From GCA-020344555 sp964405925 (GTDB lineage: Bacteria; Planctomycetota; Phycisphaerae; UBA1845), in the NCBI GenBank assembly GCA_964405925.1, contig CAYOQG010000303.1:1-6758 (forward strand): 6,758 nucleotides of DNA, read 5' to 3'. Below are positions 1 to 6,449 of this stretch, in pieces. Positions within the stretch are counted from its first letter, which is position 1. Each line of letters opens with the position of its first letter. Made by a program: the position numbers and the translations under genes. The notes beneath the pieces are model-generated. The model was given only the letters and a program-made list of their open reading frames with translations, ran no database searches and was not told the origin of the DNA.

Positions 1-2
1 GC

Positions 3-911
3 CCGGCGCTCATAAACTGCACGTTGTCGGAGAACTCAGCCACCAAGGACGGAGGCGGGATCTACAACATGGACCATTTCAGCAGCCCCTGGCTGACGAA
101 CTGCATTCTTTGGAACGACCCGCCCAACGAGATTTCAGGCAGCGGGTCGGCGGCGGTTACCTACAGCGACGTCGAAGGCGGATACCCCGGCGTCGGCAAC
201 ATCGACACCGATCCGCAATTCGTAGATGCGGACGGGCTTGACGACGTACCGGGTACACAGGACGACAACCTGCGTTTGTCGGGCATTTCCCCGTGCATCG
301 ACGCGGGTGACAACGCAGCCGTCTCGGTGGACACCGATTTTGACGGCAACCCGCGCATCGTCGACGGAGACGCAGACGGGACAGCCACCGTCGATATGGG
401 AGCTTACGAGTTTCAACCGTCACTCGTCATAACCGCTTACCTGGACATCAAGCCCGGCGGATGCCCGAACCCGCTGAATCCGAGAGGTCAAGGCGTTGTA
501 TCAATGGCACTGGTCGGCAACGGCGCATTCGACGTGGCCGATGTCGACATCGATTCGCTAGTTCTGCTTCGCTCAGACGGCGTCGGCGAACCGGTAACGC
601 CTCTGGCAAGACGGGGCAGGCCAAGCGTGACGATCGAGGATGTTGCGACGCCCTTTATCGGCGATCTTTGCGGTTGTCACGAGATGGGCGGCGACGGCCT
701 CGACGACCTGGTCATCAAATTCTCGACGCCCGAGATGGTCACAGCCTTCGAACTCGATGATATGCCGCGCCGCGGCTCGGTTGCCCTGACACTGACTGGC
801 ACCCTCGTCGACGGCACAATGTTCGAGGCCTCAGACTGTATAGTGATCACCGGTCAACCTGGACGAGCGATCGACGGTAGACGCCTCGGCAGGACTCACG
901 GCAAGCCGTAG
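3..911 (+). CDS. Secreted beta-helix protein with choice-of-anchor Q-type module and C-terminal LDIKPG domain (5'-truncated)
   Basis: This is the C-terminal 302 residues of a larger protein. The frame is open to the window edge, and the residues before the first possible TTG start (position 24) already read as a beta-helix rung (INCT..ENSA), so the true start lies outside. Rungs of the NCILW and TYSDVEGGYPG type fill residues 1 to about 67. Residues 70-137 form the module with DPQFVDADG, SPCIDAGDN and DMGAYEF, known from planctomycete right-handed parallel beta-helix proteins. Residues 146-284 form a domain opening with LDIKPGGCPNPLN, containing a CGC pair and an acidic GGDGLDDL segment that could bind calcium, and ending near DCIVITG. 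Such proteins are normally exported and may bind or cleave polysaccharide or act in adhesion; no catalytic residues can be assigned here. The C-terminus is a short basic tail with no LPXTG, PEP-CTERM or autotransporter-like signal. The family call is firm and the function unknown. Confidence 0.88.
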   Translation, partial: PALINCTLSENSATKDGGGIYNMDHFSSPWLTNCILWNDPPNEISGSGSAAVTYSDVEGGYPGVGNIDTDPQFVDADGLDDVPGTQDDNLRLSGISPCIDAGDNAAVSVDTDFDGNPRIVDGDADGTATVDMGAYEFQPSLVITAYLDIKPGGCPNPLNPRGQGVVSMALVGNGAFDVADVDIDSLVLLRSDGVGEPVTPLARRGRPSVTIEDVATPFIGDLCGCHEMGGDGLDDLVIKFSTPEMVTAFELDDMPRRGSVALTLTGTLVDGTMFEASDCIVITGQPGRAIDGRRLGRTHGKP

Positions 912-913
912 CA

Positions 914-3900
914 TTAGCGTACATTGAAGTACTTCGCCTGGCGGTGGTGGACGATAAGAGCGGTCGTGCTTTGCTCCGGGTCGAGCTGGAAGGTCTCCGT
1001 CAAGGTCACCCCGATCCGCTCCGGCTTGAGCAGCGGCCAAAGCTTGACCTGATCCTCCAGCCGCGGGCAAGCCGGGTACCCGAAGCTGTACCGTGACCCC
1101 TGATAACGTTGCTTGAAGATCTGTTGTTTGTCGCGGGCGTCGCTCCCCGCGATGCCCCACTCGACACGAATCTGCTTGTGCACGTACTCCGCCAACGCCT
1201 CCGCCAGCTCGACGCTCAGACCATGCAGGTGCAGATAATCCTGGTAGCGGTCAGCCTCGAGCCACTGACGTGCCACGTCACTGACGCGACGCCCGACGGT
1301 GACCATCATGAACCCAGCTACGTCGTAGATGCCGCTCGAGACCGGCTTGAAAAAGTCGCTCAAGCACCAGTACGGAGGCCTACCCATCCGGGGAAAATCG
1401 AACCGCTCCAGCTCCCGGTCCCGATCGTCGGGATCGAAGATGATCAACGTGTCACCATCGGACTGGGCGGGCCAGAAACCGTAAACCACTTGCGGGTGAA
1501 GAACCTCTTCACGCTCACAAGTCTCGAGCAGATCGCGCAGGACCGGCCTGACTTCCAGATCGATGTAGCGCTTGAACTCCTCCACGCTCCGGCGGTTCTT
1601 TCGGTACTGCCATTGCACCTGAAAGAGCATGTTCTCGTTAAGGTACGCCAGTGCTGCACGGGGCTCGACGCGATCAACCACACGCGAGCCGAAAAACGGG
1701 GGCGTAGGAACCGGCTCCTCTGATGAGATGTCCGACCGAGGTCGGGCATAAGCGACTTGCCCACCCACCGGCTCGAGATGCCGACCGCTCGACACCGAGC
1801 CAGGTTCAACATCAGCAAGCCGTCCCTCAACCGCGACCGCCGCCGCCGCGGCCTGCACCGCCGCCGGTTCGACCCGACCGAGCTGGCCGGACGTGATCGC
1901 CTCCATCAGATGCAGCCCGGCGAACGCATCCTTGCCATAGAACAACGGGCCTTGGTAAACCGGCCGCAGGTCCTGCTCGACGTATTTCCGCGTCAAGGCC
2001 GCCCCACCGAGAATGACCGGAACGTCAATACCCCATTCATTGAGCACAACCAGGTCATCACCCATCACCTGCGCCGACTGGACCAGCAGACCCGAGAGCC
2101 CGATCGCGTCGGCATCATGCTCTCGATATGCCTCAATGATGTTACTGATCGGCTGTCGAATGCCGAGGTTATGAACGGTATAACCATTGTTGGTCAGAAT
2201 GATGTCGACAAGATTCTTTCCGATGTCGTGCACATCACCCTTGACCGTGGCCAATACGATCGTCCCCCTCCCACCGGTCTGCGCCTTCTCCGCCTGCGGC
2301 TCGAGATACCGAACGGCCGCCTTCATGGTCTCCGCAGACTGCAACACGAACGGTAGTTGCATCTGTCCCGCCGCGAAGAGGTCACCCACCGTCTTCATCC
2401 CGTCCAGCAGAATGTCGTTGATGATCGTCAGCGGGGGATAAGTGAGCATGGCTTCGTCCAGGTCCGTCTCCAGCCCGCTTCGATCACCATTGATAATCCG
2501 CATCTTGAGGCGGTCTTCAACGTGCTTGGGCTCGACCTCCTCACCCTCGGCCGGCTCAGCCTCTGGTTCGAATTCCTTGAGAAGCTCCTGCAGAGGATCG
2601 TAGTCATCTCTGCGACGGTCAAAGATCAGGTCCTCCGCCAGCCAGCGCCGCCCCTCGTCGATCTTGAACAACGGGAGAATTCCACCGGCGTGCAAAATCG
2701 CAGCGTCGAGTCCCCGCTCCCGAGCGTGGTGCAGAAGGACACTGTTGACAATGCGTCGAGCGGGTGGCTTGAGGCCGAAGCTGACGTTGCTCACCCCCAG
2801 CAGAGTATGTACACCGGGACAAGCCTGCTTGATCCGCTCCAGCGATTCCAGGGTCTCGATCGCTAGTCGACGATCCGCCTCCTGCCCCGTGCAAATGGTG
2901 AATGTCAAGGGATCAACAATAAGGTTCGCGGGATGGATGCCATGGCCAGTCACCACCAGATCGTAGATGCGCCTGGCGATCTCGACCTTGTGATCACTCG
3001 TCTTAGCCATGCCCTGCTCATCTATCGTCAGAGCCACAACGGCTGCCCCGTAGCGTTTCGCAAGCCGGCAGACGGCGTCCAGCTTTTCTTCGCCGTCTTC
3101 GAGATTGATCGAGTTGATGATGCACTTGCCCCCAAGCAGCTTCAGGCCTGCCTCGATCACACCGACTTCCGTACTATCGATCACTAGCGGAGCGGTCACA
3201 TCGGTTGCGAATCGCTTTAAGACCCGCCTCATGTCCCCCACTTCATCCCGCCCGATGTAAGCCGTGCAAACGTCCAGCAGATGACTTCCGTGGCTGATCT
3301 GCTCACGGGCCATCTGAACCATTCCGTCGACGTCCGCCACGCAGAGCAGCTCACGGAACTTCTTCGAGCCATTGGCGTTGGTCCGCTCGCCGATCGATAG
3401 GACGCTGCTGTCTTGCCGGATCGAGACAGCCTGATAGAGGCTGCTGACCGCCGGTTCAACGTCGACCTGACGCGGCTTAGGTCTGCGACCGGACATCGCA
3501 TCGACGACCGCAGTTAAATGCTCGGGTGTCGTCCCACAGCAGCCACCCACCATCTTCACACCGTCGACCTCGACAAACTCGACCAGCCATCTTGTCAGCT
3601 CGTCCGGAGTCAACGTGTAATGCGGCTTTCCGTCGACAAGCTGCGGCAGACCGGCGTTCGGTTGAACGATCAACATGCGGTCGCAATGAGCGCTGAGATA
3701 CCGCACGTGCTCGCTCATCTCCTGCGGACCCGTCGCACAGTTCAGGCCGATCCCAAGAACCTGGTCGTAGGGTCCCAGAGCTACAAGTGCCGCCGCGATG
3801 TCGGTACCGACGAGCATGGTTCCCGTCGCCTCGATGGTCACCGTGCAGAGGATCGGGACTGACCTCTCCCGCTCGACCATCGCGTCGGTGGCTGCCACGA

Positions 3901-4411
3901 TCGCAGCTTTGGCTTGCAGGATGTCCTGACAGGTCTCGATGATCAGGGCATCAGCTCCACCGTCCAACAAACCGCGGGTCTGCTCGAGATAGCTTTCATA
4001 CAACTCGTCCCAGGTGATGTGCCCTAATGATGGGAGCTTAGTCCCCGGTCCGATTGACCCGATCACGAATCGTGGATGGGACGGCTTCGAGAATTCACCG
4101 CAAGCTTCGCGGGCAATCTCCGCCGCACGCTTGTTGATCTGGTAAACGCGATCTGCGATCCCAAACTCACCGAGGACGACCCTGTTCGCCCCGAACGTAT
4201 TGGTCAAAACCGCGTCACACCCCACCGCCAGAAACGAGCGGTGAATGTCCAGAATGACGTCAGGCCGGCTGCGTACCAGAACCTCGGTGCAGTTCTCACG
4301 CCCCTCGTAATCAGACAGCGGCAAATTGCGCTGCTGAACGCTGGTCCCCATCGCCCCGTCGAAGACGACGATGCGTTCATTCGCAATGTCAATCAGGTTC
4401 TGCCCACTCAT
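914..4411 (-). CDS. metH: Cobalamin-dependent methionine synthase (5-methyltetrahydrofolate-homocysteine methyltransferase)
   Basis: A cytoplasmic enzyme that moves a methyl group from 5-methyl-THF via cob(I)alamin to homocysteine, making methionine and THF. The 1165 residues are slightly shorter than E. coli MetH (about 1227) and all modules are present. The homocysteine domain (about 1-315) has zinc-ligand cysteines in GLNCATG (C225) and GGCCGTT (C291, C292). The pterin domain (about 330-600) begins at SIGERTNANGSKKF. The B12 cap (about 640-705) is followed by the cobalamin domain (about 715-845) with DVHDIGKN, H728 being the axial ligand. An Ala-rich linker (about 847-900) leads to the AdoMet/reactivation domain (about 905-1165) with QWQYR and RYSFGYPACP (R1107, Y1112). 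The start is chosen at ATG 4411 because an AAGGTGA Shine-Dalgarno lies 8 nt upstream. A GTG at 4423 is in frame and would add MSVS, but it sits inside that Shine-Dalgarno. The stop lies 2 bp from the convergent beta-helix gene. No frameshift or missing motif was seen. Confidence 0.98.
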   Translation of the reverse strand: MSGQNLIDIANERIVVFDGAMGTSVQQRNLPLSDYEGRENCTEVLVRSRPDVILDIHRSFLAVGCDAVLTNTFGANRVVLGEFGIADRVYQINKRAAEIAREACGEFSKPSHPRFVIGSIGPGTKLPSLGHITWDELYESYLEQTRGLLDGGADALIIETCQDILQAKAAIVAATDAMVERERSVPILCTVTIEATGTMLVGTDIAAALVALGPYDQVLGIGLNCATGPQEMSEHVRYLSAHCDRMLIVQPNAGLPQLVDGKPHYTLTPDELTRWLVEFVEVDGVKMVGGCCGTTPEHLTAVVDAMSGRRPKPRQVDVEPAVSSLYQAVSIRQDSSVLSIGERTNANGSKKFRELLCVADVDGMVQMAREQISHGSHLLDVCTAYIGRDEVGDMRRVLKRFATDVTAPLVIDSTEVGVIEAGLKLLGGKCIINSINLEDGEEKLDAVCRLAKRYGAAVVALTIDEQGMAKTSDHKVEIARRIYDLVVTGHGIHPANLIVDPLTFTICTGQEADRRLAIETLESLERIKQACPGVHTLLGVSNVSFGLKPPARRIVNSVLLHHARERGLDAAILHAGGILPLFKIDEGRRWLAEDLIFDRRRDDYDPLQELLKEFEPEAEPAEGEEVEPKHVEDRLKMRIINGDRSGLETDLDEAMLTYPPLTIINDILLDGMKTVGDLFAAGQMQLPFVLQSAETMKAAVRYLEPQAEKAQTGGRGTIVLATVKGDVHDIGKNLVDIILTNNGYTVHNLGIRQPISNIIEAYREHDADAIGLSGLLVQSAQVMGDDLVVLNEWGIDVPVILGGAALTRKYVEQDLRPVYQGPLFYGKDAFAGLHLMEAITSGQLGRVEPAAVQAAAAAVAVEGRLADVEPGSVSSGRHLEPVGGQVAYARPRSDISSEEPVPTPPFFGSRVVDRVEPRAALAYLNENMLFQVQWQYRKNRRSVEEFKRYIDLEVRPVLRDLLETCEREEVLHPQVVYGFWPAQSDGDTLIIFDPDDRDRELERFDFPRMGRPPYWCLSDFFKPVSSGIYDVAGFMMVTVGRRVSDVARQWLEADRYQDYLHLHGLSVELAEALAEYVHKQIRVEWGIAGSDARDKQQIFKQRYQGSRYSFGYPACPRLEDQVKLWPLLKPERIGVTLTETFQLDPEQSTTALIVHHRQAKYFNVR

Positions 4412-4419
4412 CGAAACAC

Positions 4420-4426
4420 TCACCTT
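4420..4426 (-). promoter_or_regulatory. Ribosome binding site of metH
   Basis: On the minus strand this reads AAGGTGA, 8 nt before ATG 4411. It decides the start in favour of ATG 4411, because the competing in-frame GTG (4421-4423) is part of the site itself. If GTG were used, its Shine-Dalgarno would be the G-rich GGGGGGAAG, which lies within the adjacent palindrome. The site begins immediately after the palindrome at 4427-4445, so that hairpin would abut it in the mRNA. Confidence 0.6.
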
Positions 4427-4457
4427 CCCCCCTTACTAAGGGGGGATTCAGGGGGGT
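4427..4457. repeat. G/C-tract palindrome CCCCCCTTA-C-TAAGGGGGG with GGGGGG extension
   Basis: Perfect inverted repeat: CCCCCCTTA (4427-4435), one central C, TAAGGGGGG (4437-4445). It is followed by ATTCA and a second G-hexamer (4451-4456), so the C-tract could pair with either G-tract. Similar C6/G6 palindromes with ATTCA spacers recur between genes in many bacterial genomes; that is my recollection, not tested here. It lies in the metH leader directly upstream of the ribosome binding site. It may be a dispersed miniature palindromic element, a translational control hairpin, or both. There is no U-tract on either strand, so it is not a standard terminator. Confidence 0.7.
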
Positions 4458-4469
4458 CGGCCTGAGCTG

Positions 4470-4513
4470 CGTAGGGCGGGCTGCGCCCGCCGGCGGGTGA
4501 AACCCGCCCTACG
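4470..4513. repeat. 44-bp nested palindromic (REP-like) element
   Basis: The outer arms are perfect 11-bp inverted repeats, CGTAGGGCGGG (4470-4480) and CCCGCCCTACG (4503-4513). The centre contains a 12-bp perfect palindrome, CCCGCCGGCGGG (4486-4497). The same bases can instead fold as two side-by-side hairpins: 4475-4481 with 4485-4491 (loop TGC), and 4492-4498 with 4502-4508 (loop GAA). Twin-hairpin GGCGGG elements of this kind resemble dispersed REP-type repeats. No REP-associated transposase (RAYT) is in the window. It sits about 60 bp upstream of the metH start and would be in its 5' leader if the promoter is further upstream. Confidence 0.75.
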
Positions 4514-4795
4514 TGTACCCCGTGCGCACCACTGATTATCGGTAACCTGTGCCCCGCTCACCCACTCGACATGCTCTGGAAATCCCCGCGAACGGACCCC
4601 GGCCCTAATTCACCCATTCCCCGATCTTATAGGCGCTACACCCCCAACCCAACCCTGTACGGCCACGGGTCATCTCCACTGACCCGTGCCACCATGCCGC
4701 GCATCGCTTGGGCATCCCACGGCCCCACCAACCGACCCACGTCCGGTGCCACGATTCGGAAGGTGGATGCAGGATCGACTGTGAGTCCCAGTGAA
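4514..4795. other. Non-coding spacer between acyltransferase gene and metH leader
   Basis: No frame here looks coding; the only longer open frame on the plus strand is Pro/Arg/Ser/Thr-rich and runs on antisense into the acyltransferase gene. The stretch should hold the metH promoter. The best -10 guess on the minus strand is GATAAT (4535-4540), but no good -35 box lies 16-18 nt upstream, so I do not call it as a feature. I looked for cobalamin (GCCACTG/B12 box) and SAM-I riboswitch signatures on the minus strand and found neither. The one clear structure is the hairpin at 4664-4688, listed separately. Confidence 0.6.
4664..4688. repeat. 9-bp inverted repeat (hairpin) downstream of the acyltransferase gene
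   Basis: CACGGGTCA (4664-4672) and TGACCCGTG (4680-4688) are perfect complements around a 7-nt loop. Pairing of the flanking GGC with GCC continues if one base is bulged. It lies about 110 bp past the stop of the minus-strand acyltransferase gene. It is not followed by a T-run on either strand, so intrinsic termination is unproven. GTGGCACGGGTC-type palindromes are common dispersed repeats in planctomycete genomes as far as I recall. It could be such a repeat, or act as a 3'-end stabilising hairpin. Confidence 0.5.
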
Positions 4796-5662
4796 TTACC
4801 TCCTGCGTGCTATCCTCGTCGCCCAAAGCGATTGTGGTACCCTAGCACCCTCTTTACACCAAAGAATCTCGTAGCTCCCACGCCAACCCGGTTCAGCCCC
4901 CCATTTCCGTTTGAAGTTGAACAATCCTTTGTTCAGCGAAAACCCGAGAGAGATTCGGTCTGCCCCTTGCTGTCGAAGCTTGTGGATTGTGTGACGATAC
5001 AGCAGATCTGAGACCCCGTTCTGGTCACCGGCGTTGATGGTCATGTGAATGATTCCGAGTTTGCCGAGCACAGTGGCGAGCGTGAAACCGACGATCTTGT
5101 CCCGGTCATAGCAGTTGACGAGAAGCGTCCGTTTGCGCGATAAAAGATGAAAAATCGAGCCGACGAATTCTGCTCCGAAAAAAGCACATGGCTCGAATCG
5201 TCGGACAAACCGATCAATGAGCACATAGTGGTGGTGAGTGAAATCATATGTCTTTTGAGACGTCGCCTTCAGCCCAATTCCCCGGGCTTTGCGAAGAGAT
5301 TTGCGGAGACTCTTGCTTTCCGTGACACCGTGGCGCAGGATCATTTCGAAGTCGTATTTCCAACTCGGATACACCAAGATTTCGCGTCGTAGAAAAAGAC
5401 GGGTGCTGGCAAGGCTGACCGGCCGTGGGCACTCAGCCGTAATCGTTCTGAGGGGGCCATAATCCTCGGCAGCACTGACAATGGCGCCCAATGCATCCGT
5501 GTGGATTGCATGCCCTTGCAAATCGTATCCTGTGACTCTCAGGTCTCTACCGTCAAAATAGTAGATGAACTCGTCGAATAAGAAGGGCTCCCCATAGAAA
5601 ACAGCATAATACCTGAAGTCATGATAGCAACTGGTCGCCTGGAACGGGAGCTGCGCGATCAT
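4796..5662 (-). CDS. FemAB/BioF2-like GNAT-fold acyltransferase
   Basis: A 288-residue protein, within or slightly below the usual size of the Acetyltransf_6 (BioF2-like)/FemAB group, which moves acyl or aminoacyl groups onto amines of cell-wall precursors, sugars or small molecules. Visible family marks are the basic SLRKSLRKARGIGLK segment (residues 118-132, matching the RRxLRKAxRxG motif), a core strand pair in NCYDRDKIVGFTL (183-195), the GVSDLLYRHTIHKLRQQGAD helix (216-235) and the C-terminal GLFNFKRKWGAEP signature (246-258). No signal peptide or membrane helix is seen, so it is probably cytoplasmic. The start is placed at ATG 5662, which overlaps the upstream gene's stop as ATGA. An in-frame ATG at 5683 would add 7 residues but has no ribosome site. 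GC is lower than in metH. The substrate is unknown; the membrane partner suggests an envelope or exopolysaccharide role (inference). Confidence 0.85.
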   Translation of the reverse strand: MIAQLPFQATSCYHDFRYYAVFYGEPFLFDEFIYYFDGRDLRVTGYDLQGHAIHTDALGAIVSAAEDYGPLRTITAECPRPVSLASTRLFLRREILVYPSWKYDFEMILRHGVTESKSLRKSLRKARGIGLKATSQKTYDFTHHHYVLIDRFVRRFEPCAFFGAEFVGSIFHLLSRKRTLLVNCYDRDKIVGFTLATVLGKLGIIHMTINAGDQNGVSDLLYRHTIHKLRQQGADRISLGFSLNKGLFNFKRKWGAEPGWRGSYEILWCKEGARVPQSLWATRIARRR

Positions 5663-6111
5663 GGTAACTTGCCATTGACCCATTCTATGAATTCATTGGT
5701 GAAGTCACTTTCCTGTGGACTCTGGGTTTCTTGCTTCCAGACTCCATTAACCGTGGGATTGCCGATCTGGTGAACAATGTAGTTTTTCCAGGTTGCACCA
5801 GGAACTTCGGACGGAAATGATTCAATTTGGCCTGTTTGGTACAGGGCTTCGCAAAACGCGATCACGGAGAAGATATAGTGTTTCTGTCGGCCCGACAACT
5901 GCCGCGGGTTAATTTCCTGTGTGTATATGTCATCCAATTCTGGATGCGTGAGAACGAGTTCCTTGAGGTGCAAATACTTGTCAAGCCAAGTTACGTACAT
6001 TGACTGCCGGGTCGCCCGTCCGTTCTGTCGGAATTGGTATCCGGCATAGACCAGACCAGCAACCGCAGCCAGTGACGAGGCCACGGCGCACCAAGTAGCA
6101 ACAGTATCCAT
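5659..6111 (-). CDS. Small membrane-anchored protein of unknown function
   Basis: A 150-residue protein that I do not recognise as a named family. The N-terminus (about residues 5-27, TWCAVASSLAAVAGLVYAGY) is one hydrophobic helix, followed by basic residues (RQNGRATRQ). This predicts a short outside tail, a single membrane span and a cytoplasmic domain of about 120 residues, rich in aromatics and predicted helical (WLDKYLHLKELVLTHPELDDIY, then an IFSVIAFCEALYQ helix). This plan (one helix, then a 'xxHPELxxxY' segment) resembles small bacterial DUF proteins of the DUF4760/DUF6082 kind, but that is an impression only. The start ATG 6111 has a good AGGGAG ribosome site 7 nt upstream. The stop overlaps the start of the acyltransferase gene by 4 bases (ATGA), so the two are probably translated as a coupled pair. 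GC is about 47-48% in lines counted, unlike metH. Confidence 0.8.
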   Translation of the reverse strand: MDTVATWCAVASSLAAVAGLVYAGYQFRQNGRATRQSMYVTWLDKYLHLKELVLTHPELDDIYTQEINPRQLSGRQKHYIFSVIAFCEALYQTGQIESFPSEVPGATWKNYIVHQIGNPTVNGVWKQETQSPQESDFTNEFIEWVNGKLP

Positions 6112-6114
6112 GGT

Positions 6115-6297
6115 TCAGCTCCCTAGAGGGATGTAACGGGGGTCTCCTATGTATGGGTTGTCATCCGCCGGACTTCCGTTTATATGGTTTCCCGATAAAG
6201 TCACCTTCCGGCTTTGCTCCCAAATCACACCCCAAGAGGGTCCAACTTGATCACGTTCGTCGGCATAAAGTGACCGCTCCCTGACCCCGATGGCCAT
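6115..6297 (-). CDS. Doubtful 60-residue ORF at the head of the acyltransferase operon
   Basis: The frame runs from ATG 6297 to a TGA that ends 3 bases before the start of the membrane protein gene, an operon-like gap. The product (MAIGVRERSLYADERD... ending GDPRYIPLGS) has a balanced composition and no membrane helix, and I recognise no family. Against it, ATG 6297 has no Shine-Dalgarno and would lie only about 12 nt after the predicted transcription start, overlapping a 16-bp palindrome. It could be a real small protein, a leader peptide, a decayed gene end or chance. Confidence 0.22.
   Translation of the reverse strand: MAIGVRERSLYADERDQVGPSWGVIWEQSRKVTLSGNHINGSPADDNPYIGDPRYIPLGS
6119..6124 (-). 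promoter_or_regulatory. Ribosome binding site of the small membrane protein gene
   Basis: On the minus strand AGGGAG lies 7 nt before ATG 6111, a good Shine-Dalgarno and spacing. It supports that start and therefore the two-gene operon. The site lies within the last codons of the doubtful upstream ORF 6115-6297. Confidence 0.6.
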
Positions 6298-6301
6298 CGG
6301 G
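6286..6301. repeat. 16-bp perfect palindrome, possible operator
   Basis: CCCGATGGCCATCGGG is its own reverse complement. It lies at about +10 to +25 from the predicted start of transcription of the minus-strand operon, where a repressor operator would be effective, and it covers the ATG of the doubtful 60-codon ORF. It could equally be one member of a dispersed palindromic repeat family. The palindrome is directly visible; its role is inferred. Confidence 0.45.
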
Positions 6302-6316
6302 ACGGCTCAGCCTGGT

Positions 6317-6345
6317 TTGATACGCCAACGCCACACCCGCGTCAA
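6317..6345 (-). promoter_or_regulatory. Putative sigma-70 promoter of the membrane protein/acyltransferase operon
   Basis: On the minus strand TTGACG (6345-6340, 5 of 6 to consensus) is followed by a 17-nt spacer and TATCAA (6322-6317, 4 of 6 to TATAAT). Transcription would begin near 6310, giving a leader of about 199 nt to the membrane protein gene, or about 12 nt to the doubtful ORF at 6297. Orientation and position fit the operon. The GC-rich spacer and unknown sigma-factor preference of the host keep this moderate. Confidence 0.45.
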
Positions 6346-6385
6346 GGGCCTTTGGGTGGCATTCGCCCGCCCCGGCCACCGACGC

Positions 6386-6420
6386 CCCCAATCCCCAATC
6401 GGCAATCTCCAATCCCCAAT
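6386..6420. repeat. Tandem heptamer array, 5 x CNNCAAT (minus strand ATTGNNG)
   Basis: Five consecutive 7-bp units: CCCCAAT, CCCCAAT, CGGCAAT, CTCCAAT, CCCCAAT. The four outer bases of the CAAT/C frame are constant and only the two inner bases vary. On the minus strand it reads as an ATTGGGG-type run. There is no coding frame here. It lies just upstream (with respect to the minus strand) of the putative operon promoter. Confidence 0.8.
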
Positions 6421-6449
6421 TTTCCGCGTTCCGCCTTCCTCCTTCCCTC

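Noticed and set aside
1109..3187. Long chain of open plus-strand frames opposite metH (1109-1723, 1757-2356, 2357-2866, 2933-3187, all in one frame)
   Set aside because: These are antisense shadows of a GC-rich gene with biased third positions. The products show no family motifs, while the minus frame is unmistakably MetH.
4412..4620. Cobalamin or SAM riboswitch upstream of metH
   Set aside because: metH genes are often so controlled, but no B12-box, GCCACTG or SAM-I core sequence was found on the minus strand. The structure present is explained by short palindromes.
4664..4688. Intrinsic terminator of the acyltransferase operon
   Set aside because: The hairpin is good but no T-run follows it on either strand. 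Kept only as an inverted repeat.
4571..5011. 146-codon plus-strand ORF
   Set aside because: Pro/Arg/Ser/Thr-rich product with no recognisable motif. Its second half is antisense to the FemAB-like acyltransferase, and it has no clear ribosome site.
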